Source: Naegleria lovaniensis (taxonomy: Eukaryota; Heterolobosea; Eutetramitea; Acrasida; Naegleriidae). Taken from it: a stretch of 64,000 nucleotides of DNA. Positions 22,291 to 33,000 of the stretch are shown piece by piece. Every line of letters begins with the position of its first letter. Position 1 is the stretch's first letter. The DNA is taken from positions 310,001-374,000 of the forward strand of contig NW_025407845.1 in the NCBI RefSeq assembly GCF_003324165.1, in the 5' to 3' direction. The position numbers and the translations under genes are program-made. Below the pieces are notes generated by a model, which made no database searches, was not told the origin of the DNA, and was given only the letters and a program-made list of their open reading frames with translations.

Positions 22291-24025
22291 ATGTTTGCAT
22301 CATCTTACGCTTGGACCAAACACGATGAACGAGGATCAAGAGGCAAACCCTACCAAATTTCGTTGATATATTATTATTGTTTGATATTGTTGATGGTCAT
22401 GGATTTGGTGATCGGAAAGGAAATGGATGAAATTATGAATATGGAAACAACATCTCCGAGAAGGAAATATTCAGCCATTAAGCACCAAGAAATTGGAAAT
22501 GAATGGCTGTATGAAATGATCAGAATTATGATGTATAGCCTAACTGTCGCTCTTTCAAATTGGAAATATATCGGAATTGGATTAACAACCATGATGATTG
22601 CTGTTTGGGCTGTAAAATTAATCATGAGAGAGAAAAGACGGCCTGTCGGAAGATGTTGGAATTGTGGAGAGTCATTTCGACTTACTAGAAGACAAATTGA
22701 TTTGGGATGGAAGTGTCCCACTACAGGTTGTAATGCTTTCAACACAGCGCATCATTCATCATTAACAGGAAGAACATTGAAGAGTATATTTATGAGGTTT
22801 TCAATTTATTCATTTACACTGTTGCAATCAGCACATTTATTATTTCTATTGATGGGAAGTGAGACATCGAGATTAATCATTGGTACATCGTTTGAAAAAT
22901 CAGAAAACAAATTATTTGTTGTGGAATTTATCATGCTAATATTCTCAGTGGTTGGATGTATTCTCAATGGACATAGCATTGGTTTTAGTGTATGTTATTT
23001 CATGGTTGTTACGCTTCCTTTGAATTTGAATATGTGAAATAGTTTTTATTAGGAGTCATGAGTTTTTTATCATCCAAATGCAGGCTCGCTTTAAAAGGTG
23101 TCTTGCTATTCTCGAATATATCTATTACTGTACTTGTATGTTTGATTTTATTGAAGTAATTAGTACAATTTAACAATTATTGCGAACACACATGAATTTT
23201 CAGAAAATAATTAAGCTTAACGAAGTACAAATGGACATGGGAGATGAATATGATTACGAACGATATTTAGAGGAAAGAAAACTAATCAATAGATATAATT
23301 CTCATCAAGTCGTTCAGTCTCTCGAGATAGAGGACCATTTTCAACCAATACAAGAGGCTGAAAATACTGCTGAATCTACCGGCTATGTATTGACTATGGA
23401 TCATCAACCCTCCAATGACACTACTAGTGCCATACAAGACGATTTTAATGAAATTGAAAATGTGGACCTTTCCCAGCTTTCGCTTTCTGGAGAAATGAAC
23501 AAGTCAACATCCAATGAAAATGTCAGTCCCTGGTCTCGAGATGACCATCTCTATTACAAACCTCCAAAATATGCCAAATCTCATCAAGAATTGGTACAAT
23601 TTTCAAAACACATGAACGGTACTGGTGGCACTTCTTCCAACAGTAAAGAAACAACGAAACCTAAGGCAGAGGTCGATACAATTTCCATGCTGTCAGCTCT
23701 AACTATTTCTGACGAAGAGGACGAAAATATGCATGACATACCTGACATCTCGTCGAGTATATCTTCTAGTGAGTCACCTCCAAGACAACTTTCACTAAAT
23801 TCTGAACAATCCAAACCACCAAGCAATGCTTCAGTTGTAATGGGCATCGAACAAGAGGACCGACCATCGTCACCAGCATCTCTTGTTGTACAACAGAAAT
23901 TGAGCAATATTCCATCCAGTCTCAGCAAGTATCAAGCTATTGGAATTACATTTTTCATGTTCAGCCTTACTGCTGTTCTAGCAGCTACTTTGATGAACAT
24001 GTATCAAATTTCAAACTACACGTAA
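22291..24025 (+). CDS. Ima1/TMEM201-like nuclear-envelope-type membrane protein
   Basis: Three exons: 22291-22989, 23084-23155, 23204-24025; 530 aa. Donors are GTATGT and GTAATT, and both introns are phase 0. Near residues 119-155, after a membrane helix, it has CWNCGESF then GWKCPTTGCNAFNTA, a two-zinc-knuckle pattern like the Ima1 N-terminal domain of fungal Ima1 and animal TMEM201/NET5. Several further hydrophobic helices follow, then the short exon (ARFKRCLAILEYIYYCTCMF), a long acidic Ser-rich tail, and a last TM just before the end (ITFFMFSLTAVLAATLMNMY). Family members sit in the inner nuclear membrane and link it to the cytoskeleton; that role here is inferred. Alternative starts are 22393 and 22399. 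Without splicing the first exon would end at 23037. Confidence 0.65.
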
Positions 24026-24087
24026 ATTCAAATTAACATTGTATACGAAAACAGGACCGTAAGAACATTGACAAGGATAGTAATATT

Positions 24088-27000
24088 TTATTGTCTCTTG
24101 TACTTGATGAGAAATTCAGGATAGCACTGATTCCTATCATAGACAATGAATTCCGTGTAGGCACTGGATGATGCATTCGACTTTCCAATCACACTATCAT
24201 ACACTCTACCATTGGTATTTGGAATTTGTGGAGGTCTTCTCTGATTTCCCAAACTTTGTGACGTGGAAGCGCCTGCCTGATAAATTTGTCTTCCCAACAC
24301 AACTCGACTTAAAAACATGGAATACTCTTGATTAGAATCTGGAGTGCAATATTGATCACTCTTACTACAATTTTCTGCAAAATAAATTCCAGCTCCAAAG
24401 AGACCACTCAAATTACTTAGTCTCTCATCGAATCCATGTTCTGTAATAGATTTGACGACATTGGGTTTCGTTCCATGCCATAAATACACTTCATTGCAAG
24501 AAAGATCTAAACCACATTGTTTGATCCATGTCTGAGCATTGGAATGTGAAACTTGATGAGTTTGAACATGGATGGGATTTGCAGGGTCATTATACGCCAT
24601 CAATTGCTGTTTTCGAGTACTATATAAGGAAAATAAGGTTGGATTTTCAATTCTGAATATCTGGTGCACCACTAACTGAGTGTAAGTCATTCGAACTTGT
24701 TGATCTCGTCCACTTCCCAATGTTGAAGCGCGACAAGTAAAATCCAGTAACTCTTGAATAATATCTTTCATGTGTTTGGTCACCTCAACAATCATCAATG
24801 GCGATGAAGACCCATGTTGTGGAGAATTCACAAGTCGATATTTCCAATACGAAGGTAAAGAGACCGTGAGCTGAGATTTTGAATCATTTCTCAACTTTTC
24901 ATCCAATTCTTGCAAAGTTTTTTCCTTTTTTTGGAGCATGTCAATTTGATGTTGAATTTCCATTCGTTGTTGTTGAGTTTCATCTTGATAGAGCTGTCTT
25001 TCATTTTCCAACTCGAAAACTTGTCTTTGAATATCTTGTCGTTGTTTTTCTAAATTTTGCAATAATTCACTAATTTCTGATTGTTTCTTCTCTAACACTT
25101 GTTGATCGATTTCCACTTGTTTTAACTTATTTTGGAATTCAATTTCTTTTGGAAGCGTATCGACTGTGAAAAATGCATTGGCCAAAGCTTCAGAAGAAGA
25201 AGGTCTCTTTGATGGATCTTCACTCAAACATTGTGTTACGAGATCATGAAGAGATGGATATTCTTTCAATTCCTGTAACATGACATTTTTGACAGTTTTT
25301 CCAAATGCGTACATATCTGACATGAACGATGCTTTTTGTCCCAATTTCACAATTTCAGGAGCCAAATATTCCAAAGTACCACCGCTAGATCCACAAGTTC
25401 GAGTGACCATATTCAATGTTCGATTTTGAGTGTCCATACTGACATCGAAATCTCCCAAAATCACTCGAATGTGAACTTGATGAATTTCAATAAAAATATT
25501 TTCTGGTTTGATGTCGCAATGAATGACACCACTCGAGTGAATGTGTTGAATCGCTAATAATAATTGTCTCCATAATCGTTCCCAAAATATCATATCTAAT
25601 TTGAAAAGTTGTATTGTCTCATGTTGTTTCTGTCTGGAAATAAATTGTTTTAAATCTCCTCCATTGTAAAACGGCATGACCACATAAATCGAAATGGAAC
25701 GATGTGACGTGTTGGTCTCTAAATAATAACCTTCCAAAGTGACAATATTTCGATGCTTAATTTTTTGAAGAATTTTCAATTCCTTTTTAAGTTTGTCCAA
25801 ATCTTTGTGATCTCGTACTTGATATTGTTTGATAATGTAACGTTTGGATTGAAAATCTGTGGCTTCAAAAACGCTGTGATTACCACTCCAACCAGAAAGT
25901 TGAGAAATTTGTTTGAAAAAATCAGGAGAGAGTTCTGGAATTCCCAAAATGGGATGCATCTCTTCGAGAGTGTGTGAAAACACTTCGGAAAATCCAAGTT
26001 GGCGCAATTTCAATAAAGTCAGACGAATTTCATTCGATTCATGAATCAATTGACGAGCTTGTTCCTTATGTGTCAGAATTTTCAACTCTTGTTCTGAAAT
26101 TTCCTTTTTTAGAACCTCTTGTTGCTCCAAATTCTTTTCATATAACAGCTCTTCTCTCAATCCCTCAATTTCTAACTGAATCTTTTTAATCACTCTCTCA
26201 ATATTTCTTTTTTGTTTGTTAATTTCTTCCAATCTCTGTTGCATGTGTGAAAAATTTTGAATCAATTCTCGAGCATTTTCAAAATATTTGTGTTTTTGAA
26301 AAATCAATGGAATACTTTCCTGAACGAGTGCATTGGCGATTGATTTCAATTCTTGATAATATACCATACAACTCACAAGTCCTTCAAATAATGGGTGTGG
26401 AAAGGTATTTGCATTAATAAAGTGTTGTGAAAGAAGGGAATACTCATGGACAAGTGAACGCTTCACTTGTTGAAGCAAATCATTGAACCAAGAAAGATCT
26501 TCATGTTCGGAATGACCTTCTTCTAAATGGAGAGCGAGATCTCGAAGAGTTTTCGAGAGTTCTTGCACGGTGGGTGAATGATTCGTCGTCCATGATGTCA
26601 AATTCAATTCTGAATAAAAATCTTGTTTCCAATTCGTCAAATAAATGGCAAGTTCAAAGTCTTTGAGTCTGTCATTGGAGAGAGTGTTGCTACATCGATG
26701 AATTTCATTGTGTAACATGGATTGGGTGCAAATTTGAAAATTCAGTAAAAAATTGGAAATGGTTTCAACATGTTCTTCTGTTTTTACAATAAAATCGTTC
26801 AATAATGGAATGCAATCTCCTTGAAGAATTTGATCTTTGACTTGTTGAAATTCTTTAAAAAGTGAATCAAATAATTGGATATCTTTTTCATTCTTGATAC
26901 TAAATTTGGTAGTGGACGGATTGGTAAGGATGAGATGACACTTGTCTAAAGGTGTCATGACAAGATGTTCAATGTTGGTCAATAAATCAATTGCTAATCC

Positions 27001-27507
27001 ATTGGAAGCCAATTGTTCATATAATTCATCAATTTTGGCCATTTGTTGTAAACATTGTTGTTTTCGTTGTTTCACTTGTGAGTTCAATTGTGAAATTTCT
27101 TGAAAAATCATCACGGATGGAATTTCAGAGAAGGGTTCCTCTCGGATCCAACTGCCACTTGTCATGGATGGATCATGTAATGATGATGAAGTTTGAAGAT
27201 TCGGTAAAGTTCGAGAAGTTGTGTTGTTTAAAAGTGATTTCATGGCTTTCATTGAAATGTTCATAAATTCTTTTTGGTACTTGTTCAATACTTCTTCATC
27301 AGTGTCAGTTGTCAAATCCAATAATTCTTGTTGGAGTGTCATGAGTTTGAAACGAAGTTCAAGATTTTGTTTTGCAATCTCCGTCGATGAGCGATGATCC
27401 TGAGCCGAGTCGTCACGGGGAGCAGAGGGAGTCAGGAAGGTATTGCCAAGTTGCATGAGAAGAGTTTCGATTTGAGATTGGAGAGTGTGGAAGGGATGGC
27501 TTCGCAT
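24088..27507 (-). CDS. Protein kinase-PARP fusion
   Basis: A single-exon gene of 1139 aa. Residues 1-400 are helical with no known domain, ~407-500 a coiled coil. A Ser/Thr kinase spans ~536-777: beta-3 Lys in RYIIKQYQV, KHRNIVTLEGYY, catalytic loop HCDIKPEN, DFD in place of DFG, and GTLEYLAPEIV. A second coiled coil spans ~789-872. A PARP catalytic domain takes up ~885-1139, with LWHGT (His), GAGIYFAE (Tyr) and TEFIVYDRNQCYPEFLI. The Glu there aligns with the catalytic Glu of PARP1 (NEYIVY), so the H-Y-E triad needed for chain elongation is complete. No WGR, BRCT or zinc finger is seen. One protein would join phosphorylation to ADP-ribosylation. Directly upstream on the same strand, 104 bp away, is an ADP-ribosylglycohydrolase gene. 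The start at 27507 is preceded by A's. Confidence 0.93.
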   Translation of the reverse strand: MRSHPFHTLQSQIETLLMQLGNTFLTPSAPRDDSAQDHRSSTEIAKQNLELRFKLMTLQQELLDLTTDTDEEVLNKYQKEFMNISMKAMKSLLNNTTSRTLPNLQTSSSLHDPSMTSGSWIREEPFSEIPSVMIFQEISQLNSQVKQRKQQCLQQMAKIDELYEQLASNGLAIDLLTNIEHLVMTPLDKCHLILTNPSTTKFSIKNEKDIQLFDSLFKEFQQVKDQILQGDCIPLLNDFIVKTEEHVETISNFLLNFQICTQSMLHNEIHRCSNTLSNDRLKDFELAIYLTNWKQDFYSELNLTSWTTNHSPTVQELSKTLRDLALHLEEGHSEHEDLSWFNDLLQQVKRSLVHEYSLLSQHFINANTFPHPLFEGLVSCMVYYQELKSIANALVQESIPLIFQKHKYFENARELIQNFSHMQQRLEEINKQKRNIERVIKKIQLEIEGLREELLYEKNLEQQEVLKKEISEQELKILTHKEQARQLIHESNEIRLTLLKLRQLGFSEVFSHTLEEMHPILGIPELSPDFFKQISQLSGWSGNHSVFEATDFQSKRYIIKQYQVRDHKDLDKLKKELKILQKIKHRNIVTLEGYYLETNTSHRSISIYVVMPFYNGGDLKQFISRQKQHETIQLFKLDMIFWERLWRQLLLAIQHIHSSGVIHCDIKPENIFIEIHQVHIRVILGDFDVSMDTQNRTLNMVTRTCGSSGGTLEYLAPEIVKLGQKASFMSDMYAFGKTVKNVMLQELKEYPSLHDLVTQCLSEDPSKRPSSSEALANAFFTVDTLPKEIEFQNKLKQVEIDQQVLEKKQSEISELLQNLEKQRQDIQRQVFELENERQLYQDETQQQRMEIQHQIDMLQKKEKTLQELDEKLRNDSKSQLTVSLPSYWKYRLVNSPQHGSSSPLMIVEVTKHMKDIIQELLDFTCRASTLGSGRDQQVRMTYTQLVVHQIFRIENPTLFSLYSTRKQQLMAYNDPANPIHVQTHQVSHSNAQTWIKQCGLDLSCNEVYLWHGTKPNVVKSITEHGFDERLSNLSGLFGAGIYFAENCSKSDQYCTPDSNQEYSMFLSRVVLGRQIYQAGASTSQSLGNQRRPPQIPNTNGRVYDSVIGKSNASSSAYTEFIVYDRNQCYPEFLIKYKRQ

Positions 27508-27611
27508 TTTTTTGTTTTTTTGAATGACGTGATTTGAATTCTTTTTGACAAGTGACAGGTTGATAAATTTTATTCATCCGTTTTCACTCTTTATTGTACT
27601 GAGCTCGAATT

Positions 27612-29487
27612 CTATCTCCTATCGTATCCATAGGTTCCTCCTCTTTGATTCTTCTTAAACACCATTCCATACAACTTTTTCAAATCCCAATCATTCATCC
27701 ACTCAATTTCATTGGAATATTTTGGAATGACCATTTTCACAAATTCTTCATCGCTTCCATGAAATTTACTTCTTTCTCTCATTAATGAATTTCCAATTTT
27801 CGAAACCATATCATTCACAATCGTGGCACGATAATGAGGTGTTCGTTTTGAATTTTCCAAATTCAGGAGGACAGAGGTCACGTGTTTTTCTTGTTGCAAT
27901 AAAAATCCACAATAATCCTTCTTGATCTTGTTCGTATCTTGATGACTCATTCCGAGTGTCCATTCAATAAAATGTCTATAAAATTCATACAAGTGTTCAA
28001 ATCCGACAACTTGTTGAACTACAAAATAGGAAAATTGTTTTTGGGAATTTTGTTGTGAAAGTTGAAGTGAACTTTCATTCCGATTGGACGTGAAACTCCA
28101 TCCTTTATAGGCACCTACCATGGCACCTACCATCGAAGCAACCGTGTCTGTATCTCCTCCAACATCAATGACTCGCTTTAAACAAATAAGGAAATCTTCA
28201 TTTCGCAAAATAATGGAATGTAAAAGAGCAGAAGTGACACTCGCAACAGCAAATCCATCATGAGGACCTCGAACCGTTTGGGAGGTGGTCATTTCACAAA
28301 TGTCAACAATACTTTTAAGAGAAATGTCAATTAATTCTTGTTTCGATGGAGTGCTGGAAGTTTTTTTAAGAAATGAAAGAATGGCTTCGAGAGCGGTCGA
28401 ATAGATTCGTTTCTTGGCTTGTTGCTCATATTTGGAAAATTTAGAAAGCCATACTTCAAATTGTTTGGTTTCTTCAATGACTACTCGAATCAAATCCAAA
28501 GTTTCAATATGAAGTAATTTTCCTCTATTAACGTGGTGTTGACATTATTCGAGTGTGAAAAAATTGTTAAAATTCTTAATACAAGAAATATTTTGCACTT
28601 ACTGAATCCATTGATAAGTGAGCCATGCAACAGAATATGCAGGAACAATTCCAAGAATATCCTTATGAGTCAGTTCCCCATTCATTACAACATCTTGTCT
28701 TAATCGTTCAATTTGTTCTATCGGTGAAAGTGACACGTGACAGGCAGCAATGGCACATGGCCACGATCTCATAGCTACTCCATTTCCAGCTGTTTTCTGA
28801 GAAATGTCATTATCACACTCTTCATTCAATGAATTGACACTTTCTCTGAAATTTCGACCTGTTCCTCGAAATCCACCAAATTGATATTGACTTAGAGGAC
28901 AACCAGCCCATGTGAACCAGTCCTTTTTGGAGAGAGCTTGCCAGAGTGTTTTGATATAGATTGGATCGAGATGATGATTTCTATGATGCAATGAGTCATG
29001 TTTTTGCAAATACGTTTTTTTTGAGAAAATGTCAATTTGTCAACATCGATCACACCACATAATGTAAATGTTTTTCGAGTCCAATATTTGTTTTCAACCG
29101 ATCAACAATTTGTTAGAATCATCATTATACATTGTCAACTCGGCATCAATAACTTCATTAAAATACTCACATCAAATAACTCTCGATCAATGAAATGGAC
29201 ATTTGTGTGTCATCAGTATAAATCAATCCAGAATGACATAATTGTTTAGGAAAGACATAATGAGTACCAGTCGATGCTGTGTGGTTGGATTTCTTCATGA
29301 GCCACATGCTCTGAATTTCAGATTTTGTTTTGTTTTCGAACGGAGATCCCAATGCGTCTCCGATGGTAGCTCCGATAGCAGTAAGAGCCATGGAGTAATA
29401 CATGGGGTGAGAATTGGCTTGTTCGAGAAGAGGGATGTCTTGTCGTTGATCGATTTGATTCTCGAATGAAAGAGTTGAGTTGGACAT
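27612..29487 (-). CDS. ADP-ribosylglycohydrolase (ARH/DraG family)
   Basis: Three exons: 29171-29487, 28603-28980, 27612-28524; 535 aa. Donors are GTGAGT and GTAAGT, both junctions phase 2. Family motifs appear in order: GATIGDALGSPFE, YTDDTQMSISL (metal ligands T-D-D), GGFRGTGRNFRESV, GNGVAMRSWP, and DVGGDTDTVASMVGAMVGA (second metal cluster). These two Mg2+ ions hold the ADP-ribose for hydrolysis from protein side chains. The protein is longer than bacterial DraG (~300 aa), with inserts near residues 225-270 and a charged C-terminal extension after the last motif. No signal peptide is seen. It lies immediately upstream of the kinase-PARP gene, suggesting writer and eraser act together; that link is inference from position. 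Confidence 0.94.
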
Positions 29488-29760
29488 TTTTTTTCGAATT
29501 GAGATTGCTTATGTCAAGTGTCAATCAAAGTTGTCTTAATGCACCAACAATTGGTTCAAACAAGTTTTAAGCTCCAATGAATTTAATAAAATCATGATGT
29601 CATTTTCATGAATGACACAAATTTCTGTGTGTTTCTTGTTCAAACATTTGTGCAACGAATGTGCATCAACCATTGTGACGCGTCGTCCTCGTACTCATTA
29701 AGTATGCCTTATACCCTCTTTCAGAGTGCTATTAAGGTTATTTCTCCAATAAATCCGTTC
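29488..29760. other. ARH promoter region up to the transposon
   Basis: No gene is seen. This is the likely promoter of the ADP-ribosylglycohydrolase, cut off at 29761 by the target duplication of the DNA transposon. Confidence 0.5.
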
Positions 29761-29768
29761 ACAAGAAT
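29761..29768. repeat. Target-site duplication, left
   Basis: ACAAGAAT at the left edge of the transposon, identical to 33180-33187. Confidence 0.9.
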
Positions 29769-29931
29769 CAGGGAGGGTGAGCCAAAGCGTAGGCAACCAG
29801 CCTATACCCAACCATTCTTGGCGACGTTGACGAACTCAAGTGTCATCACGAAAATAAACATCTCCAACCAAAAAAAATGCCTACAGCAAACAAAACGTTC
29901 TGGCAGAAGCTGAGTGATCAACACAACCACA
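29769..29931 (+). repeat. Left terminal inverted repeat
   Basis: Matches the reverse complement of 33006-33179. It includes an inward-facing copy of the transposase leader and first 18 codons: ATG at 29877-29879, MPTANKTFWQKLSDQHNH. On this side the frame diverges after the repeat and stops at 29976-29978, for a 33-codon reading frame. Confidence 0.92.
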
Positions 29932-30027
29932 TCAGCAAGTTTCTTCACTTCAACAAAACAACACGCAAACCAGAGTAGGAAACAGAGAAAACAATTCATC
30001 GAACTGAACAAACCATCAGTGGAATTC

Positions 30028-33000
30028 CTAGTCGTCTATTGTTGTACATTCTGCTTTTCCGATGGCCTTCACAATTTCTTGATCGTTCCCAAACTTCGAC
30101 AACAGCAAATCATACAACATAAGCACATCCACAACGGCATTATGTGCTATTCCGGGAAGAGAGTCACATACTTTTTCTCTAAAGTGGTTTTCTAATCCCT
30201 TTTTTCCAAGCAAGTTTTTTTGCATAGTAGAACAATAGTAAATTGTTGATCGGAGTTTAAGTGGTGCAATTGCAGCACTAAAGAAAGCCTTGTCCAAACC
30301 AGTTGAATGAACCAACAACATCACATCAGCAGTGTCATTCCTAGTCAAATAATTACAAATTTTAGGAATCATGTTTTGCAATGTTTCACTTTCATCCAAA
30401 ATCTGAAATTTAGTTTCGTGCATTTGTAATGCAATAGAACTCCACACACCACTAGGGGATACAAATATGGAATGTAATTCATTACTAAATAATGATAACA
30501 TTGCAAATTGAATTATGGAGTTGCATTTTGGAGAAAATCCTGTTGTTTCTAAATCTAGCACAAAGAAGTTCAATGGTCGTCTTGTCTCTTGATTGATACA
30601 GTGAGGCGTGGGAATTGATTTAAGAGGTGCAAAATTATATTGAATAGTCAACCTGTTTTTGAATTTTGAAATCAGGTAAGGTGGTTTGTGTTGTACAATA
30701 ATATTCTCATTGTTTTTGCAACTTTGTTTCCTAAAAGCAACATCTTTTTCTAATTGAGCAGAAAATTGCAAACATTCTAATTGAGCAACTGTTGCTTCTG
30801 CTTCTTCGTCTGAAAATTGATGTTTAGCTTTCAAATGATTTGTAAAAGACCCTTTGATAATATATGGTTTTTGTTTTTTACATCCAGAAACAGGGCAGCA
30901 TAAATATATACATTTAGGAGCACACACTTCAGCCCTCAACGTAGTTTTTCTTGAGTAAGTGGCTACGTTTTGATTAATAATTTGTAATTCTTTGCAAGTT
31001 TTTTTCTTGACATTTCTATCAAGTACAATTCGACCAGGAAGAGTTGGTAAAATCTTGATAACCAATTTCATACCAAAATAATGATCAGTTAATGGAATAT
31101 CTGGGAGTGAGAACCCACGAACATCGTCAGTGGAATGTAATATTAAAAATATATAGAATGAAAATAGTGCGCTTTGGCAAAATTGTTTGGTTGTTGGCTT
31201 GGGAAACATTCCTCGAATTATTGAAAAGAGTAGCTCTTCATAATTTGTTGTAATGCAACTGGGTTTGAAATTTGGAAACCGAGACGCTAATGCAAGAAAT
31301 CCTTCAAGTGTGTGAACACATATTTTCTTCGTTTTTTTGGGATAATTGGGTAATTTTTCGAAAATTGTTTTGCTTTCACTCAAAATATCAATTATATCCG
31401 GACTGTTATCATTAATGCAGTCATAAATATCACGAATTAATTCAAGGTAACCAGCAACACTATTTGCCTCTATAGTGCCAATTTTACGTAATTCTTGCAA
31501 TACAGGTCGTTCTGTTAAATTTAGACATGATTTCAAATTCATAATATCCGTAGGATCAACTTCTTCTCTGTCGAGTAATCGATACAATGTCCTATGTTGT
31601 ATCATGTAATAAATTATGGTCTGCATTGAGATTTTCTCGTGCAATATTGTTCCATTAAATAATACATTTCGTTGATTTTTGAAATTGTGAACGTAATCAT
31701 TGACGAAAATGAAGTCTTTGTGTTTTTTTCTAATAATTGTTTGCACAGCATGTGCATCAATTTCTGCATCAGAACATCCACACACAATTGTTACAGATTC
31801 TTGGAGCAACTCTTTGAAATAAAGTATTTTGCTAGTGACAAATTCAAGTACGTCTGTTTCAGAACTAACTCCAAACCAACCCAGCGGTAAATGCCATGAA
31901 TTATCGATGGCATTAATAGAAAATAAAATCATTTGGTCTATTAGATGTTTAACACCAAATTGTTTCACGTCTTCAACAGTGTAACAATATTTTTCACTTC
32001 CAACAATTTGATCTCCCAAAACATCAAAATGTTTAAACACTTTCATTCCATCAAACGAGATACATGTATCTTTACAAGAGTCAGGCAGTAACATGTTCTT
32101 TAGGGTAAGTGTGATGTCGGGAATCATACCATAACAACCAGCAGGTGTCCATTGTTTAACAGTATTCCAACTTGGTATAATTAGATTATATTTTAAATGA
32201 TTAAAATTATTCCGTTCAATATTTTGATTGCGCTCTCCTCCCATTCTGATGAAAAATTGTTTTCCACAATAATATTTCATCACAACCCAATATCTTCTTT
32301 CAACCTCTGAATATTTGTGATGAAATGGATTCTTTGTATAATTTTGCAACTGATTGAATATAAAGGATCCAAAAAATGTCTCTAAGAATGGAGTAAAGCT
32401 TGACCTTGGAACCTTCAAAGCTTGTGTATCACGGTGTTCATTGTTCGTAATTTGTTTGTTGTTGTATTGTGTCGACAATGCTTCATTGTATGAAGTTTGA
32501 GCTTTTCTAAACACTGTTAAAAGTTTGTGTTCATCTTGGCTGACTGGTATAAATGGCACAAGTTTACACAATAACTCATACATCAATAATGGAAATGATA
32601 TTAATTGCTTGGGTTGTGGTAAAATTCCTTTCAATAGCATTTCAAATATATCATGCCTATTTTCCATGATTGAAACTAGGTGTTTTTCCAATTCACTACA
32701 TTGACGACACTGATTTTGAAAAATACTACAATATTTTGAACAACATGCTGATTCTAAGGTGAGTTCGTCTCGAATAACGCCAATTATGTCATAATCGCAA
32801 TTATAAATTTGTTTTCCTGTTAATAATTTAGAATAATTGTTCCGATTTATACCTCTGCAAACGTATTTCAGTTCGGAATAGCACTCTTCATAACTAACAT
32901 TAGTAGCTGGTGTAATATTTTCAACCATGAACGGTTGATCTTCAAAATAAACTCTTTTCTTTACTGACGGCATTATTGAAGCAGTTGAACGAATATCGGG

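Noticed and set aside
29914-30195. Plus-strand frame opposite the 3' end of the transposase
   Set aside because: Starts without ATG, overlaps the exonuclease coding region antisense, and has no family features.
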